Shown one piece after another: positions 37,958 to 49,733 of a DNA stretch of 64,000 nucleotides (positions are counted from its first letter, which is position 1; each line of letters opens with the position of its first letter). The stretch comes from Adenanthera pavonina. Lineage: Eukaryota > Streptophyta > Magnoliopsida > Fabales > Fabaceae. Under the pieces are notes generated by a model, which did not search any database, was not told the origin of the DNA, and was given only the letters and a program-made list of their open reading frames with translations. The stretch is from assembly GCA_026686845.1 (NCBI GenBank), contig JAIVEN010000002.1, positions 20,496,001-20,560,000 of the forward strand, given 5' to 3'. A program made the translations under genes and the position numbers.

Positions 37958-39531
37958 TTTGCTCTTATGAGTGGAAAAGAGTTCTCAGGTTATTCTTTCA
38001 TTCACGCTTGTCAATGCTCCTACAGTTTTTGGAATAAATGGTTGAAATTGGTATGATGGTGGAATGGCAAGTTCTGTTAGTAAAGAAAACAGGGCACTAT
38101 GAGTAGTGGCTTATAAATATTGGAATGCTCTTCTTTATCCGTTTGATTCATTGTTGTAAAGGTGAAGGACTATATATTTGTTCAATGCAGTATATAATAG
38201 TAGCGGTGCTACATATATATGGCCTTGTATCAATATATGCAAGCATCAGTCTTACCCAAGTTGTGCCTTAAATAAATCATATTTAGTAGTTAATTATGAA
38301 TCATCATCTCAACTATTCCTTGTAGAATAGCAAGCTATGAATCCAAAAGTTTAGTGCTTTATTTCGGGAAACACTCAGATTTGTAATTAGAATATATAGC
38401 AGATGCAGAAAGGAGTCTAAAAGTAATCAAATCCTATCTGAAGCTGAAGTTCGATAATTCCGTCTCTAAATATTATAGATTAGATTAGAAGTGAGCCCGT
38501 ATGGAGAAACTAATCTTCACCACTGTAACATAAAATGATTTAAAGATTAGTGAGTGAACCTGTATTCAGAAACCTATCCCAAGTAGGTTTTGCCATGACA
38601 GGTTTGACAGATTTTGGTGAGGTCGAGAGAAACCAGTTTTCATTTGCCTTTTTTTATAGATATTCTTATGAACAACGGAACATGCAATGTTCATATATTT
38701 CAAAGGCATTTCTAAAGTGAACTAAACAAAAAGATAGGTTAAACTCCTGAGTACATGCTGGTTGACTTATGTTAGTGGCTAAGATATATAAGGTAACAGA
38801 CAAGAACTTGCACATCATCAATCACAATTTCCAGGGGCTTTTGAATATACAGAAATGATGGAAGACACATGGTAGACAGGGGTGAGATGTTGTCAAAGAC
38901 AAGTATCACTCTTTTTCAAAGTAGGCATTCAGCCTAATGTTATCTTGTCATTAAGTCTTTATATGCATGCATTATCACATGTTCCTTCCAAAGTTCTGTG
39001 TCAATAATCACAATAAGTCTCCCTACTTTATCTCCAAATGGTTCTCATGTATGATAATTAATTATTGAATACGTACATTATCTCTCGCAAAAAAAGTGGA
39101 CATATACATAAAGAGGTAATAAAGTGATGTGTGTCAAATGTGAGGATGGTGTTATTAATTCAAAACTAATAATAATAATATATCCCTGATCTTTCTAGCA
39201 TTAATTAATGTTGTTGAGCCTAATTGTAAGTCCATCATCGTCAAGAAGTTTATATTCGACAAGTGGCCAATGATGGGTTAACGTCACCAGTAAAGAGATT
39301 TGGTAGAAGTTCAAGTTAATAAGAAATGTCATAGAGTGCAAAACCAATTTGTGCATCTACATAAGCAATTGTACATTGATACCCCCATGATGGTCACTTC
39401 TTTTAGTATTTTGTTGATTTTGATGTGTCTACTATTTTTGGAAAAGTTATATTTAAGAACCCAATATTATAAAATTTAAATTCGCGGATTTAAATATTGT
39501 AATTATTTTTAATGACTAACATTACTACTGT
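37958..39531. other. Downstream and intergenic DNA
   Basis: Base composition stays less AT-rich than the deep intergenic DNA to about 39,000, compatible with an old 3' untranslated region of the ABCG gene. No other gene is seen. Confidence 0.35.
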
Positions 39532-39540
39532 TTAATTTTA

Positions 39541-40270
39541 GAGTAAAACACATTAACCACGTACCTCTCTATTTTATCTTGATTACAAAGATCTCTGATT
39601 TTTATTTTGAAAATCTATATAGGTCTTCTTTAAAATTAAAAGTTATGTTACACATACCTCCCCTTTACTTTAAATATTTCATTTGTATCCATCCAACTGT
39701 TAACTAATTGTTAAATTACATGTTTTTTTGGACCTAAATCACCTTCTATGACATAAATATTAGTGAAGAATAATTTAAACTACTATGTTAGCCAAAAAAA
39801 AATGCTAATACATATATTTTCAAACTTTTTATCATTTTAAAAAATTGATCAATAATTAATTTCATAATTTTAAATCTTTTAAACTTATTTATTTAGTAAT
39901 CTTTTAATTTAAAGAAAGAAGTTGGATAAGAAAATTTTCCAATCACATTTATTTTTAATTTCTTTCATTAGATTATAAAAATAATATAATTTTGCTTGTA
40001 TTATAAAATTTATTAAGTTTATACCTCATGAAAAATTAATCAAAATGAATTTAAAAAGTAAAAATTACTACTTAATCAATTAGGGATTTAATAAAATGAG
40101 GGATAAATTAGTAAATATAATTTATGTTAATATGATTCTTAATTAATAAATAGTATTTTTGGAATATTCATAATGTTAACATATTGGATTAAAGTGTAGG
40201 TTTCCAAAATAGAGAGAAGGTCTCTATATATAATTATGACAAAACAGTAGGGGGTTAGAGCCTTTTACTC
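39541..40270. mobile_element. Non-autonomous Mutator-like element
   Basis: The element is flanked by a perfect 9-bp direct repeat, TTAATTTTA, at 39532-39540 and 40271-40279. The ends are inverted copies, GAGTAAAACACATTAACCAC on the left and, on the reverse strand at the right, GAGTAAAAGGCTCTAACCCC. A 9-bp target duplication is diagnostic for Mutator-type transposition. The 730-bp interior is AT-rich and has no transposase, so mobility would depend on an enzyme supplied from elsewhere. Confidence 0.75.
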
Positions 40271-40701
40271 TTAATTTTATAAGGATTGTTAAGAAATTAT
40301 AAATTTTAGGAAAGTTGTTGCAAAGTCATTTAAAATTGTAACTTTCCTAAAATATGTTACTAACTTTCTTATAATTTGATATTAAATTCTTAAAAAAAAA
40401 AAGGATTGATAATAACTTTCGTCTTAAGAAATAATTACAATTTTCAAGATTCTTCAATCTTTTATTTTTTTTAATATTTGGGTCATTAGATGTAGTTTTT
40501 CTTTTAATATCTGTACGAAATACAACAACTCTAATATGTCGTGTTATTTATGAGTGCAGCTTAATTATTTTTTAAACTATGTGTAACACACAAGACCTGC
40601 ATTAGTTCTGTTATATATTCTAAAAAAGAAGAAAATGGAAGTCAAAACTATTTGCATCGTTAGGCTTAGCATATGAGAGGAAATTTGGCATGCATATATA
40701 A

Positions 40702-41010
40702 TACTTCCTCTTGTCTTTTTTATAATAGACTTTTGAGAGGAATATTTTGTTCCTTTTTATAAGAAATCGACTACTATTATTTAAGTATTAAATGATCATT
40801 TTCTTTTTCTATCCTTCTTCCTTAATTAACATCTTACTTGAAATTGAGACTATAATTAAGTCATTATTAAAAGTTTACTTAACTAAATAGGGGCATTTTT
40901 TTAAAAAAAATTTCATATTGTGACATATTAATTACATTTAATTGAGTTAAATGGTTTTCAATAGTTTTGATGAATTAGTAATTTATTTTTTATAAAAAAG
41001 ATTGGAAGTA
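40702..41010. repeat. Stowaway-like MITE
   Basis: The left end TACTTCCTCTTGTCTTTTTT and the right end AAAAAGATTGGAAGTA are inverted matches around about 300 bp of AT-rich non-coding DNA. Confidence 0.55.
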
Positions 41011-44000
41011 GTACTAATTTTGGTGAGTATATGAGATGAGATATCTTATGACCCATTGAAATTGATGTGTCAAACTGAGAAAACTAGGTTATATATACTC
41101 AAATGCATAGGTCATCCAATTTGTCATTATCCAAATCCTTGCTTAGAGAAATATAGAGAAAAAGAAAGGGAAAAAGAAGTTAGAGAACCTGATATATGTT
41201 TATTCAATGGAGAATGAAAAGGAAAAGGATGGGACAGTATTGACGAATGAGGAGGATATTATAATAACTTTGTATGAAGGAATTGTTCTCTTATTTGTTA
41301 AATTCCATTAGAGATTGAGATCCACTTTGAATGTACCAGAATTATTGAGCTATATTTACCTTTTCAGAAAACGAATAATGTTGGCTAGCCAAAATAATGT
41401 AACCCCATTTTTTTTCTCTACCTTTCAACATAAATTATAAATTTATTTGATTGATAAGTGCTTTTTTTTCCTCAATTAAACTTATAGGATTGGACAAAAT
41501 ACCTAACACGAGTAGTAATCTAAAGCTTTAGCCTCCTAACCTATATGTAAACACACTCACTTGTTACCAATATGAAATTGAACAATGCTGAAGTGCTTAT
41601 GATGATCAACATTAAATTCTTATTAAACAATGGTTTATCATATATTATTTGTTTTAGAACCTCGAGTAAAAAGTTTGAAACCATAAGTTAGACTTGAGAA
41701 ATAAATTGTGTTCATTTACATCTAAATATAAAAAACACTAATGCTATGTTTGATATATAGAAAGTGAATTTTAAAAAGGAAAAATGTGAGGGGAAATATA
41801 AAAAAATGTATTTAATAAATGATAATTAAAGTGATATTTTATTATAAAAGGAGCTTTTCACATGTATGTGAGAAAGTTTTCCCATTCTTGTTTTCATTTC
41901 CTTTCACATTCTTTACACCAAAGAGGCCCTAAAATGGGGGAAAAATTCAAGAGAGCCATACCTTATGTATGTATATAGAAGTTAGAATAATATTGCTTTG
42001 ATGGTTGATATTAAAGTTCCAATTGCACTTCTCTTCAGGACTAGATGACAAAAAAGAAGCACAAACGTAATTAATTATATCAACTTTGTTTCTCATTCCT
42101 TTTTCAGAATGACTAATTGATTGCCAGTTAATTATTAGAATTGTTGAATTAGCATCCTTTTATTGAAGGATTATAATTGTTGATTATACACACACGCATA
42201 CATACAAACTTCATTTTTTTTTTAAGCTCATTGTGATTAATGCACATGGATTACGCATTAATATTCTCTGGACAACTGCACAAGAGAGATTATCCTTCAA
42301 GTCTTGGTTTGGGTTATCTCCATTTAATTTGCGTTCAAAAGATTTTTAAATTTGTAATGATTGTTAAAACCATTTAACAGGGGCGATTGGTTACAATGCA
42401 CTGATGAGTATTGCTTCAAAAAGTATTTTACTTCAACTTTTCTTGAATTTAACATGCAATGTGTACTGTGTATGAAAAGTTATACCTTTGCAATGTAAGC
42501 ATTATTAGGTTCCAAATAGGAGAAGCCCTCCTAATATATTCTTTTATCCACAAAATCCAAATCCAATACCTTTAAAAAAGTAGGGTTTCTTCCACTCAAG
42601 CCAATTATCACAGGTGAAAACCCTAATTATGTTACGAAGAAAAGGAAAAAAAATTAAAGGAAACGAAAGTAAAAAGAAAGAGGGGATTAAGCTTTATTTT
42701 TTCATGTATATCTCTCATGTTTTCAAGTCCAACACAGTGAAAATAAAATAAATAAATAAATGATGGGACTAAAAAACATTAATTATTTGATGCATGTAAT
42801 TAATCTCCCCTACCTACAATCCGAGGAATCTGAAAAGAGTCAAGCTTGAGAAGTTTTAATGTTTACTACATTACACCAATCAACAATTTATTTAGTTTTT
42901 ATCCTCTCTGAAACGAATTGGAGAGAATTATATACAATGAAACTTTTCATTTAATCTTATTCTACTCCATCCAAATTATCCATATCATGGCTAAGAACAA
43001 ATTGTGCCATATATGAAAATCTCACCATTTTGTTGTAAGTGCTGCTGGATTTTCTTTCAATACAATGTTGATTTGCGTAACTTAACATATGTATGTGTGT
43101 GTGTGTGTGTGTGTATATATGTAATGGTAGATTTTGATTTGAAGTTTTGATAAGAAACTCAATTATATATCTTATATATGCAGCGTAGGTCTCATGCTTG
43201 GACGATTTTTGAGACAGTGAGTTCAAAAACCAAAACTAGCAATGGGAGACTCTACAAAATGCGACAAATTGCCAATTATTTTTTATTACAAATTAAGCAT
43301 CTATTTGATGATTAAATTAATAACTAATGTGTGTATGAAAGATGTGGATGAATTTATTTGAATATATAAAATTCTTTTTGACGATAGAAAGACAACGAAA
43401 GGCACTAGATCCTAATTAAGGGTCTGATTAATCACCCTCTCATCGTACTCATCATCAAGTATATATTGTGGAACCTTACATCATCACCAGCTAGCCATAT
43501 ACTTGGTTAGTTTCTCGCCCTCCAATTATCCATGTCGTCAAAAACCATTTATATCCCCACACATAAAGACAAATCGATCGACAAGGCAAGTTTTGAATTT
43601 TGTAAAACAATGCAAACAAGAGCACATGCGCTCGTGCCATCTACCATCTCTCCCTTATCTGGTTTTCGGTATTATCCATTAATTTTGATTTGATCTTGGA
43701 CCTCAATTAAAACTATGTTTTTCCTATTCACAAAAGATATTTGATACTTTATCATTCAAGGTAATAACCACATTTACTGGTATTCAGTATTATCGATTAA
43801 TTTGAATTTGATGTTAAAACTTAATTAAAACTAAGTCTTTATAATATAATTTTTTTCATTCATAAAATTTAAACTCTTATTTAAAAACATTAAATCCCTT
43901 GCTATTCGAGCTAATCATATTTTACTTGAATTTCTTATCTCTTTTGTGGTTTTTCAAGGGTCAATTTTGTGTGTGCTCTGTTTTTGTTGTGTATTATGCG

Positions 44001-44152
44001 TGTTGTGTGAGTCAGAAATGTGGGTGCGCAAGAAGAGCATGACATCAAAAGCGTATTGGGCAGTTCCAAATTAAACTCAACTCCTCCTCAATTCCAGGGC
44101 CCTTCCATCCTCATTCTTATTGTTTTCTTGGTCCTCACAACCCCCTCTATCA
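41011..44152. other. Intergenic DNA upstream of the NAC gene
   Basis: A probable foldback MITE lies at about 41739-41932, with ATGCTATGTTTGATATATAG and CACCAAAGAGGCCCT ends. A GT microsatellite lies at 43094-43113. No gene is recognised. From about 43,960 the sequence becomes less AT-rich as the NAC promoter begins. Confidence 0.4.
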
Positions 44153-44195
44153 CACGTGTCACATGATCCTCAACCCTTACTCCCACGTGTCACAT
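44153..44195 (+). promoter_or_regulatory. Paired G-box/ABRE motifs of the NAC promoter
   Basis: The 12-mer CACGTGTCACAT occurs at 44153-44164 and again at 44184-44195, 31 bp apart, which is close to three helical turns. CACGTG is the G-box and ACGTGTC is a strong abscisic-acid response element core bound by bZIP (ABF/AREB) and bHLH factors. The pair lies about 210-245 bp upstream of the start codon. A possible TATA-like TATTTATC is at about 44208. Confidence 0.6.
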
Positions 44196-44356
44196 TCCCA
44201 TGTTCAATATTTATCAGTACCCCCAACCCTTCTCAGCTCTCTCACGGAGACTAATTTCTCATTAGAAATTAATCTGATTCAAAAGGCTTGAATTTTCAAA
44301 ACCCAAATAAGAGAGAGAGAACTGCAGAAAAATAATTGTAAAAGAAGTGTGTGTGC

Positions 44357-44371
44357 ATGAGAGAAAAATAG
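44357..44371 (+). other. Short upstream ORF in the NAC leader
   Basis: An ATG at 44357 opens a four-codon frame (M-R-E-K-stop) that ends 25 nt before the NAC start codon. If the leader begins upstream of 44357, scanning ribosomes would meet this ATG first. The start context is ordinary, and its effect is unknown. Confidence 0.4.
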
Positions 44372-44396
44372 ATTGGCAAGCTTGGTGGTGGTGGCT

Positions 44397-45689
44397 ATGG
44401 ATAGCACTGATTCATCTTCAGGGTGTCAGCATCCTCAGCTTCCTCCGGGCTTTCGGTTCCACCCCACCGACGAAGAGCTCGTCGTTCACTACCTGAAGCG
44501 AAAAGCAGCCTCTGCTCCGCTGCCTGTTGCCATCATCGCTGACGTCGATCTCTACAAGTTCGACCCCTGGGAGCTTCCAAGTACTCTCTTTTACCACACC
44601 CCATTTCTTCTTCTCTTCCATTCATCAATACCCACTTCGTAATTTTCCTTTTTTCCTTCGAATTTCTGTATTTCTGGGATTCGCAGGTAAGGCAGCGTTT
44701 GGGGAGCAAGAGTGGTATTTCTTCAGCCCGAGGGATCGGAAGTATCCAAACGGAGCGAGGCCAAACAGGGCAGCCACTTCGGGATATTGGAAAGCTACTG
44801 GAACAGACAAGCCTATATTGTCAACGGATGGACGAAACCAGAAAGTCGGGGTGAAGAAAGCTCTGGTTTTCTATGGTGGAAAGCCTCCCAAAGGCGTTAA
44901 AACCAATTGGATCATGCACGAGTATAGGCTCACCGACAACAATTCCTATAATAGTTCCACCTCTAAGCCTCCCCTGGCTTCCAATCCTGCATCACAATCT
45001 ACCAAGCAAAACTCCCTAAGGGTACTATACGTGTGTGCGTGTCATGTTCTTCAAAACGCTTTCTGATTCTGGATTGTTCTGTTTTTCTTTTGCAGCTTGA
45101 CAATTGGGTTTTGTGCCGAATATACAAGAAAACCAACACTAATATCAATACTACTCCTCAAAGGCCACCGTTGATGGAGCAAGAGAAGGAGCTTTCTATG
45201 GAGGCTATGCTTCCCACCATCTCAGATTTATCAATGGCTAATACTGCCAACACCACCCACCAAAACTCCAATCCTCCATTGGTACTTGTTTATGATGACA
45301 ACTTCTTCGATGGAATCCTCGGAGGAGGAGGAGGAGGTGGTGGTGGTGGTGGTGATTCTCATGATCATCATCATCACTTTCTGTCGTCAAACTCATCAAA
45401 GGCTAGTAGTTTCCCTCCCTTGAAACGACGCATCCCGTCGCCGTTTTGCAACGAGACAGGGTCCCCATCAGGGACGTCGTCTTCTTCAAGCAAGAGATTC
45501 CACGGTGATATTAACAGCGCCGGAATCAGTACTACAGTGGACGAAAACAGTTCTTTCATTTCTTTGCTTAGCCAGCTTCCTCCTCAGAGCACGACGACGT
45601 TTCATCACCCTAATGCCCTTCTTAGGTCCGTTGGTGACGGAGTTTTGAGGCAGCAGTTTCATCTCCCAAGCCTAAATTGGAACTCATAG
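44397..45689 (+). CDS. NAC-domain transcription factor (NAC018/NAC056/NOR type)
   Basis: The three exons 44397-44580, 44687-45021 and 45096-45689 encode 370 residues. The NAC DNA-binding domain spans about residues 15-185 and is complete. LPPGFRFHPTDEELVVHYL is subdomain A, DVDLYKFDPWELP is B, and EWYFFSPRDRKYPNG with SGYWKATGTDK covers C. VGVKKALVFYGGKPPKGVKT and WIMHEYRL form D, and NWVLCRIYKK (176-185) is E. Intron positions match the usual NAC gene structure. The C-terminal region is low-complexity, with an 11-glycine run, a His cluster and Ser-rich segments, and ends in DGVLRQQF and LNWNS. That tail resembles the NAC018/NAC056/tomato NOR clade, which acts in seed or fruit maturation and senescence. 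It acts in the nucleus as a dimer. The in-frame TTG at 44373 is not used as the start. Confidence 0.93.
45321..45353 (+). repeat. In-frame GGA/GGT repeat (poly-glycine) in the NAC gene
   Basis: Five GGA codons followed by six GGT codons encode 11 glycines, then ...DSHDHHHH from a CAT-rich stretch. It is a coding trinucleotide tract likely to vary in length between alleles. Confidence 0.9.
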
Positions 45690-46657
45690 TGTGCTTTTGG
45701 TTTAAGGAAGCCGCCATTAATGTAGGTATGTTAATGCAGATCTTAATTAATAGTTCCTCTTCGCACTGTAACCATATCACATGCGACAAGAAAGAGATGA
45801 CTCTATAAGCTTATATCAATTGCTACTGGAATGCGAAGATTTTTATATGGGAAAGGAAAAATGAAACACATAGGGATATATATATAGACACACCTAGGTA
45901 ATAAAATATATATTTATTATGTTGTTTATAATTATACCTACAGTATATTATTGATTACTTTGTTTTGAACGAGGAGATAATGGTTTGCCTAATGTTTCTC
46001 TTTTTGGTCATGATAAGATTGTTAATCAAAGTCATCACATGAAATGTTGGCAATAAGGCATTATATATATATATATATATATGAACACCAACTTCGACTG
46101 TTGGCTAGCTTGTCAGCATATTTGATGACCCACAGGAAAGGAAGATGGAAAAGAAAATAAACGACGAAGCATATGGCCAAGAGAGTTAAGCTGAAATTTT
46201 CCGCTGGGGAAATCTTAAATCTTTGTGCGACCGTTTTTGGTGCTTGTCCGTGGATTTTATGGACCGGTGATTTAATTGGGATATTGGGATTTTTCATTGT
46301 TAAATAAAATGTGTATGTATTTTCAAATTTGATGAAAAAGTCAACTGCATATGTAAAGTAGCATGGGATTTTGACTCTATATATTGTCCATTAACATCTG
46401 AAAGTGAAACTGGGAAAATTAAAACTCTCTCTTAAATCTTAATGATCTCAAGGGAATAGAATTCGTTTCAAATTTGCATGAAAACGTTTTATTTATACGG
46501 AGGGATCTTTACATGGCTCTAATTATACGGAGGCAAGCACGTCAATTTTGAGGAGTGATTATTTTGGACGTGAGTTTCGGGAACAGTATAGGATTGTATT
46601 GTACTTAATTACTACTCTTTTAATTCATTTTACAAGTTAGTTCTATGGTGTGTTTAA
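45690..46657. other. 3' flank of the NAC gene and intergenic DNA
   Basis: A possible polyadenylation signal AATAAA is at 45900-45905, about 210 nt after the stop codon. A TA microsatellite lies at about 46062-46081. No further gene is seen. Confidence 0.4.
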
Positions 46658-46953
46658 TAATCCCTTCGTTCCTTGTTTAGTATAAAATACACACATATTA
46701 AAAAAAATATTTTTTTATCTAACATTCATAAAAATAAAGCACAAATACTTCTTATTTTACCTTTACTAAATGTTCCATTATTATTATGGAGACTAGGAAG
46801 CTGTGCACAGTATTCTATGCGTATAACTTTTTCATGAGGAGTAGAAGACAATTAATGAGAGGGATAAAATTGGAAGAATTGTATCTAATATCCTATAATA
46901 TGAATCAAAAAGTTATTATACAAAATATTTTATAATATGGATCGGATAGAGTA
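46658..46953. repeat. Stowaway-like MITE
   Basis: The left end TAATCCCTTCGTTCC and the right end TAATATGGATCGGATAGAGT(A) are inverted matches around about 295 bp of AT-rich DNA. Confidence 0.5.
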
Positions 46954-48227
46954 TATGGACCTATTTGGCAACACATTAGAAACCAAGTTTAGTGCAAAAA
47001 CTGAATTTGATGCATTTCGAAATGCCTTTGGCTATCTTTTTGTGGTGTGGTGACAATTCATTCTTGACCCAATACCTAGTTCTCCCATAAGCAGCTTTCT
47101 TCTTATTTTTCCATTGGAAAAAAAATTATATATCTAAAAATGTTTTTTTAGATAAAATCATCCAAATATAATTACTTTTGCTAAAATTAATCATCTAAAT
47201 ATAAACATGTTGATTCAAAACCAATTTTCACGATAACCACATAAAAAAACCAATTCTATCAAGATTTCTTTTTGATAAATAGAATATCAAATGGCCACTA
47301 TGTTTATTAGAAGTCCAACTTAACTTACCTCACGTTAAAGCTATATATATAATATTTAGCAGTTTCAAATCAGAGATCAACACTGCATTAATATTATTAT
47401 AATTATTTATTTTCTTATATTTTTAAATGCGCTTCAATTTATAGCGCTGCATATTAGATTCAGCTCCCCTATGAGAATGTGATTATTAACTAATCAATAA
47501 TAGTTGAGTTGAGTACTGAAAATCTCTCACATCTTTTTATAAATAAAGTCTCAAGTTAATTTAAACTTTGTAGATGAAAAAGAAAATCATAGTAGAAGAG
47601 TTATTCTCATTTAGAATCCAATAATGTTTAAATCTAGATTAATTGATAATATGGAATACTGGATGATTATTATAAAAAATGATTGTGGTTATTAATTGTT
47701 AGGTTAATTAGTTCAAACTAATGAGGAGAACGAAGATTAAAGATGTCATAGCTTTTCTATGCAACGTTGTGTGTGTGTGTGTGTGTTTTTTTTTTATATA
47801 TAATCAAAGCAAACATGATTAGCACATAAGATTTAGTCAAGGAAAGTAATATTTGATGAAAAGAATTAGAAAAGAAGACATAAAAGAAGAATATTTAGTG
47901 CTGAATTAGTGCCTTACCTTTGCATCTAATGACATAAGATAAATGGGAGTCATAATCAAACTTTAGATTAAATTTTATAGCACGTAAGGATTGGAAAAAT
48001 AGATTTTATAATGCGAAATTTTCTTGTCTAGCTCTAATGTATCGCCATGGCATTGGCTCTCAAGAAAGCACCAATCTAGGTTGTCGTCTTATCTTCATAG
48101 TTGAAAATTAAGTGTTCCCTTTGATGTATCGCCAAGTTATTGGCTCCTACCAAACCTTCTCAACGTCAAGAAAATATTCTTTCCATCTAAAACAGTTTAT
48201 ATTATGTAACTCATTGTCCTATGTGAT

Positions 48228-48268
<41 letters not shown>

Positions 48269-48562
48269 GTGACTTTTGAAATTGAACTATATGAGGAAAC
48301 AAACACTCAAATTGTGTCTGTGTTTATTTTTTTGGCCAAAACCCCAAATTGTTATTGATACCAGTAAATAAATTGACAAGTTAGGCATCAAGCAGTGATT
48401 ACCGTGATCATTTATTTACTCCTACGGGTCATTATTACTACCTCAATTCCTAAAAGTATATACGGCGCATTTGAAAATCTCCCTAATTTCAAAATATAAG
48501 GGATAAATAAGTATTATTTGGTGTATTTAATATTTTTTTAAATAATGTCCCTTATTAAGAAT
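46954..48562. other. AT-rich intergenic DNA with microsatellites
   Basis: A TG microsatellite is at 47768-47786. A short direct repeat ATGTATCGCCA(T/A)G..ATTGGCTC occurs at about 48038 and 48125. A TTA trinucleotide repeat of about 38 bp lies at 48231-48268. No gene is seen. Confidence 0.45.
48231..48268. repeat. (TTA)n microsatellite
   Basis: An uninterrupted TTA trinucleotide tract of 12 to 13 units. Confidence 0.95.
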
Positions 48563-48564
48563 TA

Positions 48565-48828
48565 CTCCCTCTGGTCCTTAATATAAAACTCTTTTAACTA
48601 AATCATGCGGATTAAGAATTAGAATTAAAACTAATTAACTACCTCGATTTCTTCTAAAATCCCAACATTTTTCCAAAATTATCCTTATTTAATGTCTTTC
48701 TCTTTCTCTTTAGGTACATTAAATGGGGGCATTTTTTGGAAATGTATAATAAATACTACCTCGTATATTGTAAAGGATCTTATATTTAGGATCAGAACAA
48801 AAGATCCTATATATAGGATCGGAGGGAG
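48565..48828 (+). repeat. 264-bp Stowaway-type MITE family, copy 3 (best preserved)
   Basis: The ends are CTCCCTCTGGTCCTTAATAT and AGGATCGGAGGGAG, flanked by TA at 48563-48564 and 48829-48830. The core includes an internal near-palindrome, GATCCTATATATAGGATC, next to the right end. It matches the copies at 29.1 kb (reverse) and 30.2 kb (forward). Terminal CTCCCTC with TA duplication places it in the Tc1/mariner Stowaway group. Confidence 0.8.
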
Positions 48829-48895
48829 TATTTTTCATTAATTACATGATAAAAATGTTGAGGGTATTTTTAGAAACTATTTTGAATTTCTAACA

Positions 48896-49320
48896 TGTAA
48901 CGTCCAGCCGTTTCTTTGGGATTGACGACTGTCCTCACAAACCAACACAAGCCCTTTCGGTGTGCTTTATCCTCACTCACACACCTCCTTCCTAAGAGGT
49001 CACCTATCCCAGAATTGCTCCAAGTCAAGCGCACTTTACTAAAGAATTCTTAAGAGATAGGCTACAGAAAAGGTAGATATACCTTATTGGTATAGTTAGT
49101 ACCTATCAATTCCTTTAAACTATCCTTAACCGTATAGTCTCATGCCTATACAGTCTTTGGATCCCTTTCATTCCGGTATGCATTCGATTCATTCATATGC
49201 CCCTCCCGCTTAGAAACCTGCCAGGAGCCGCTTCTTGTCCGTGCCTTATCACTTTTATCTCACATCTCCTTTCTTGCATTAGCGATCACTCCCTGCCCTC
49301 ATCAGCGCCCGGATGTCAGA
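48896..49320. mobile_element. Cassandra-type (TRIM) solo LTR with 5S-like segment
   Basis: This 425-bp block is clearly less AT-rich than its surroundings. It begins TGTAACGTCC, ends GGATGTCAGA, and is flanked by the 5-bp repeat TAACA at 48891-48895 and 49321-49325. It contains a 5S-rRNA-like region (see next entry) and no protein-coding frame. This combination is characteristic of Cassandra, a terminal-repeat retrotransposon in miniature that carries 5S RNA sequence in its LTRs. Only one LTR is seen, so it is probably a solo LTR left by recombination. Element orientation is uncertain because one terminus has drifted from TG...CA. Confidence 0.75.
48996..49103 (-). ncRNA. 5S-rRNA-like segment within the Cassandra LTR
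   Basis: On the minus strand the order of plant 5S rRNA motifs is retained but eroded. ACTATACCA comes first (5S: ATCATACCA), then AGAATTCTTTAGTAAAGTGC followed by GCTTG (5S: AGAACTCCGCAGTTAAGCGT then GCTTG), then GGGATAGGTGACCTC (5S: GGATGGGTGACCTC). These cover the internal RNA polymerase III control region of 5S genes. Divergence makes it unlikely to act as ribosomal 5S RNA. Confidence 0.6.
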
Positions 49321-49471
49321 TAACACATTTAATAACTTCAACATTTAACTATATTATTTGTTATATATAAATTAGTTATTTGTCCCTTATATTTAGGAAG
49401 TACTATATAAAATTAGCACATGTTAACAACATCACACAAATTAAGAAATGCAGCTACAATTAGTTAATAAT

Positions 49472-49733
49472 TATTCTCTTTGTGCCATATTATAAGGCAA
49501 TAAGATGAGTTTTATGCGTATTAAGAAACTTTTATCACATCTTTAAATATATAAAAAAATCAAAATTTTCAATTTTACTCCTATCAATTCCACTTCTTTT
49601 ATTAAATATAGTAAATGTTACAATACTACTAATACAATAAATAGAAAAAAATGATAAATTACTATATGTTATCTTATATTATATGATAAGAAAAATCTTT
49701 TATATTACTTTATAATATAAGACACAAGAAGTA
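49472..49733. repeat. Stowaway-like MITE
   Basis: The left end TATTCTCTTTGTGCCATATT and the right end AATATAAGACACAAGAAGTA are inverted matches over about 25 bp around a 260-bp AT-rich core. Confidence 0.6.
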
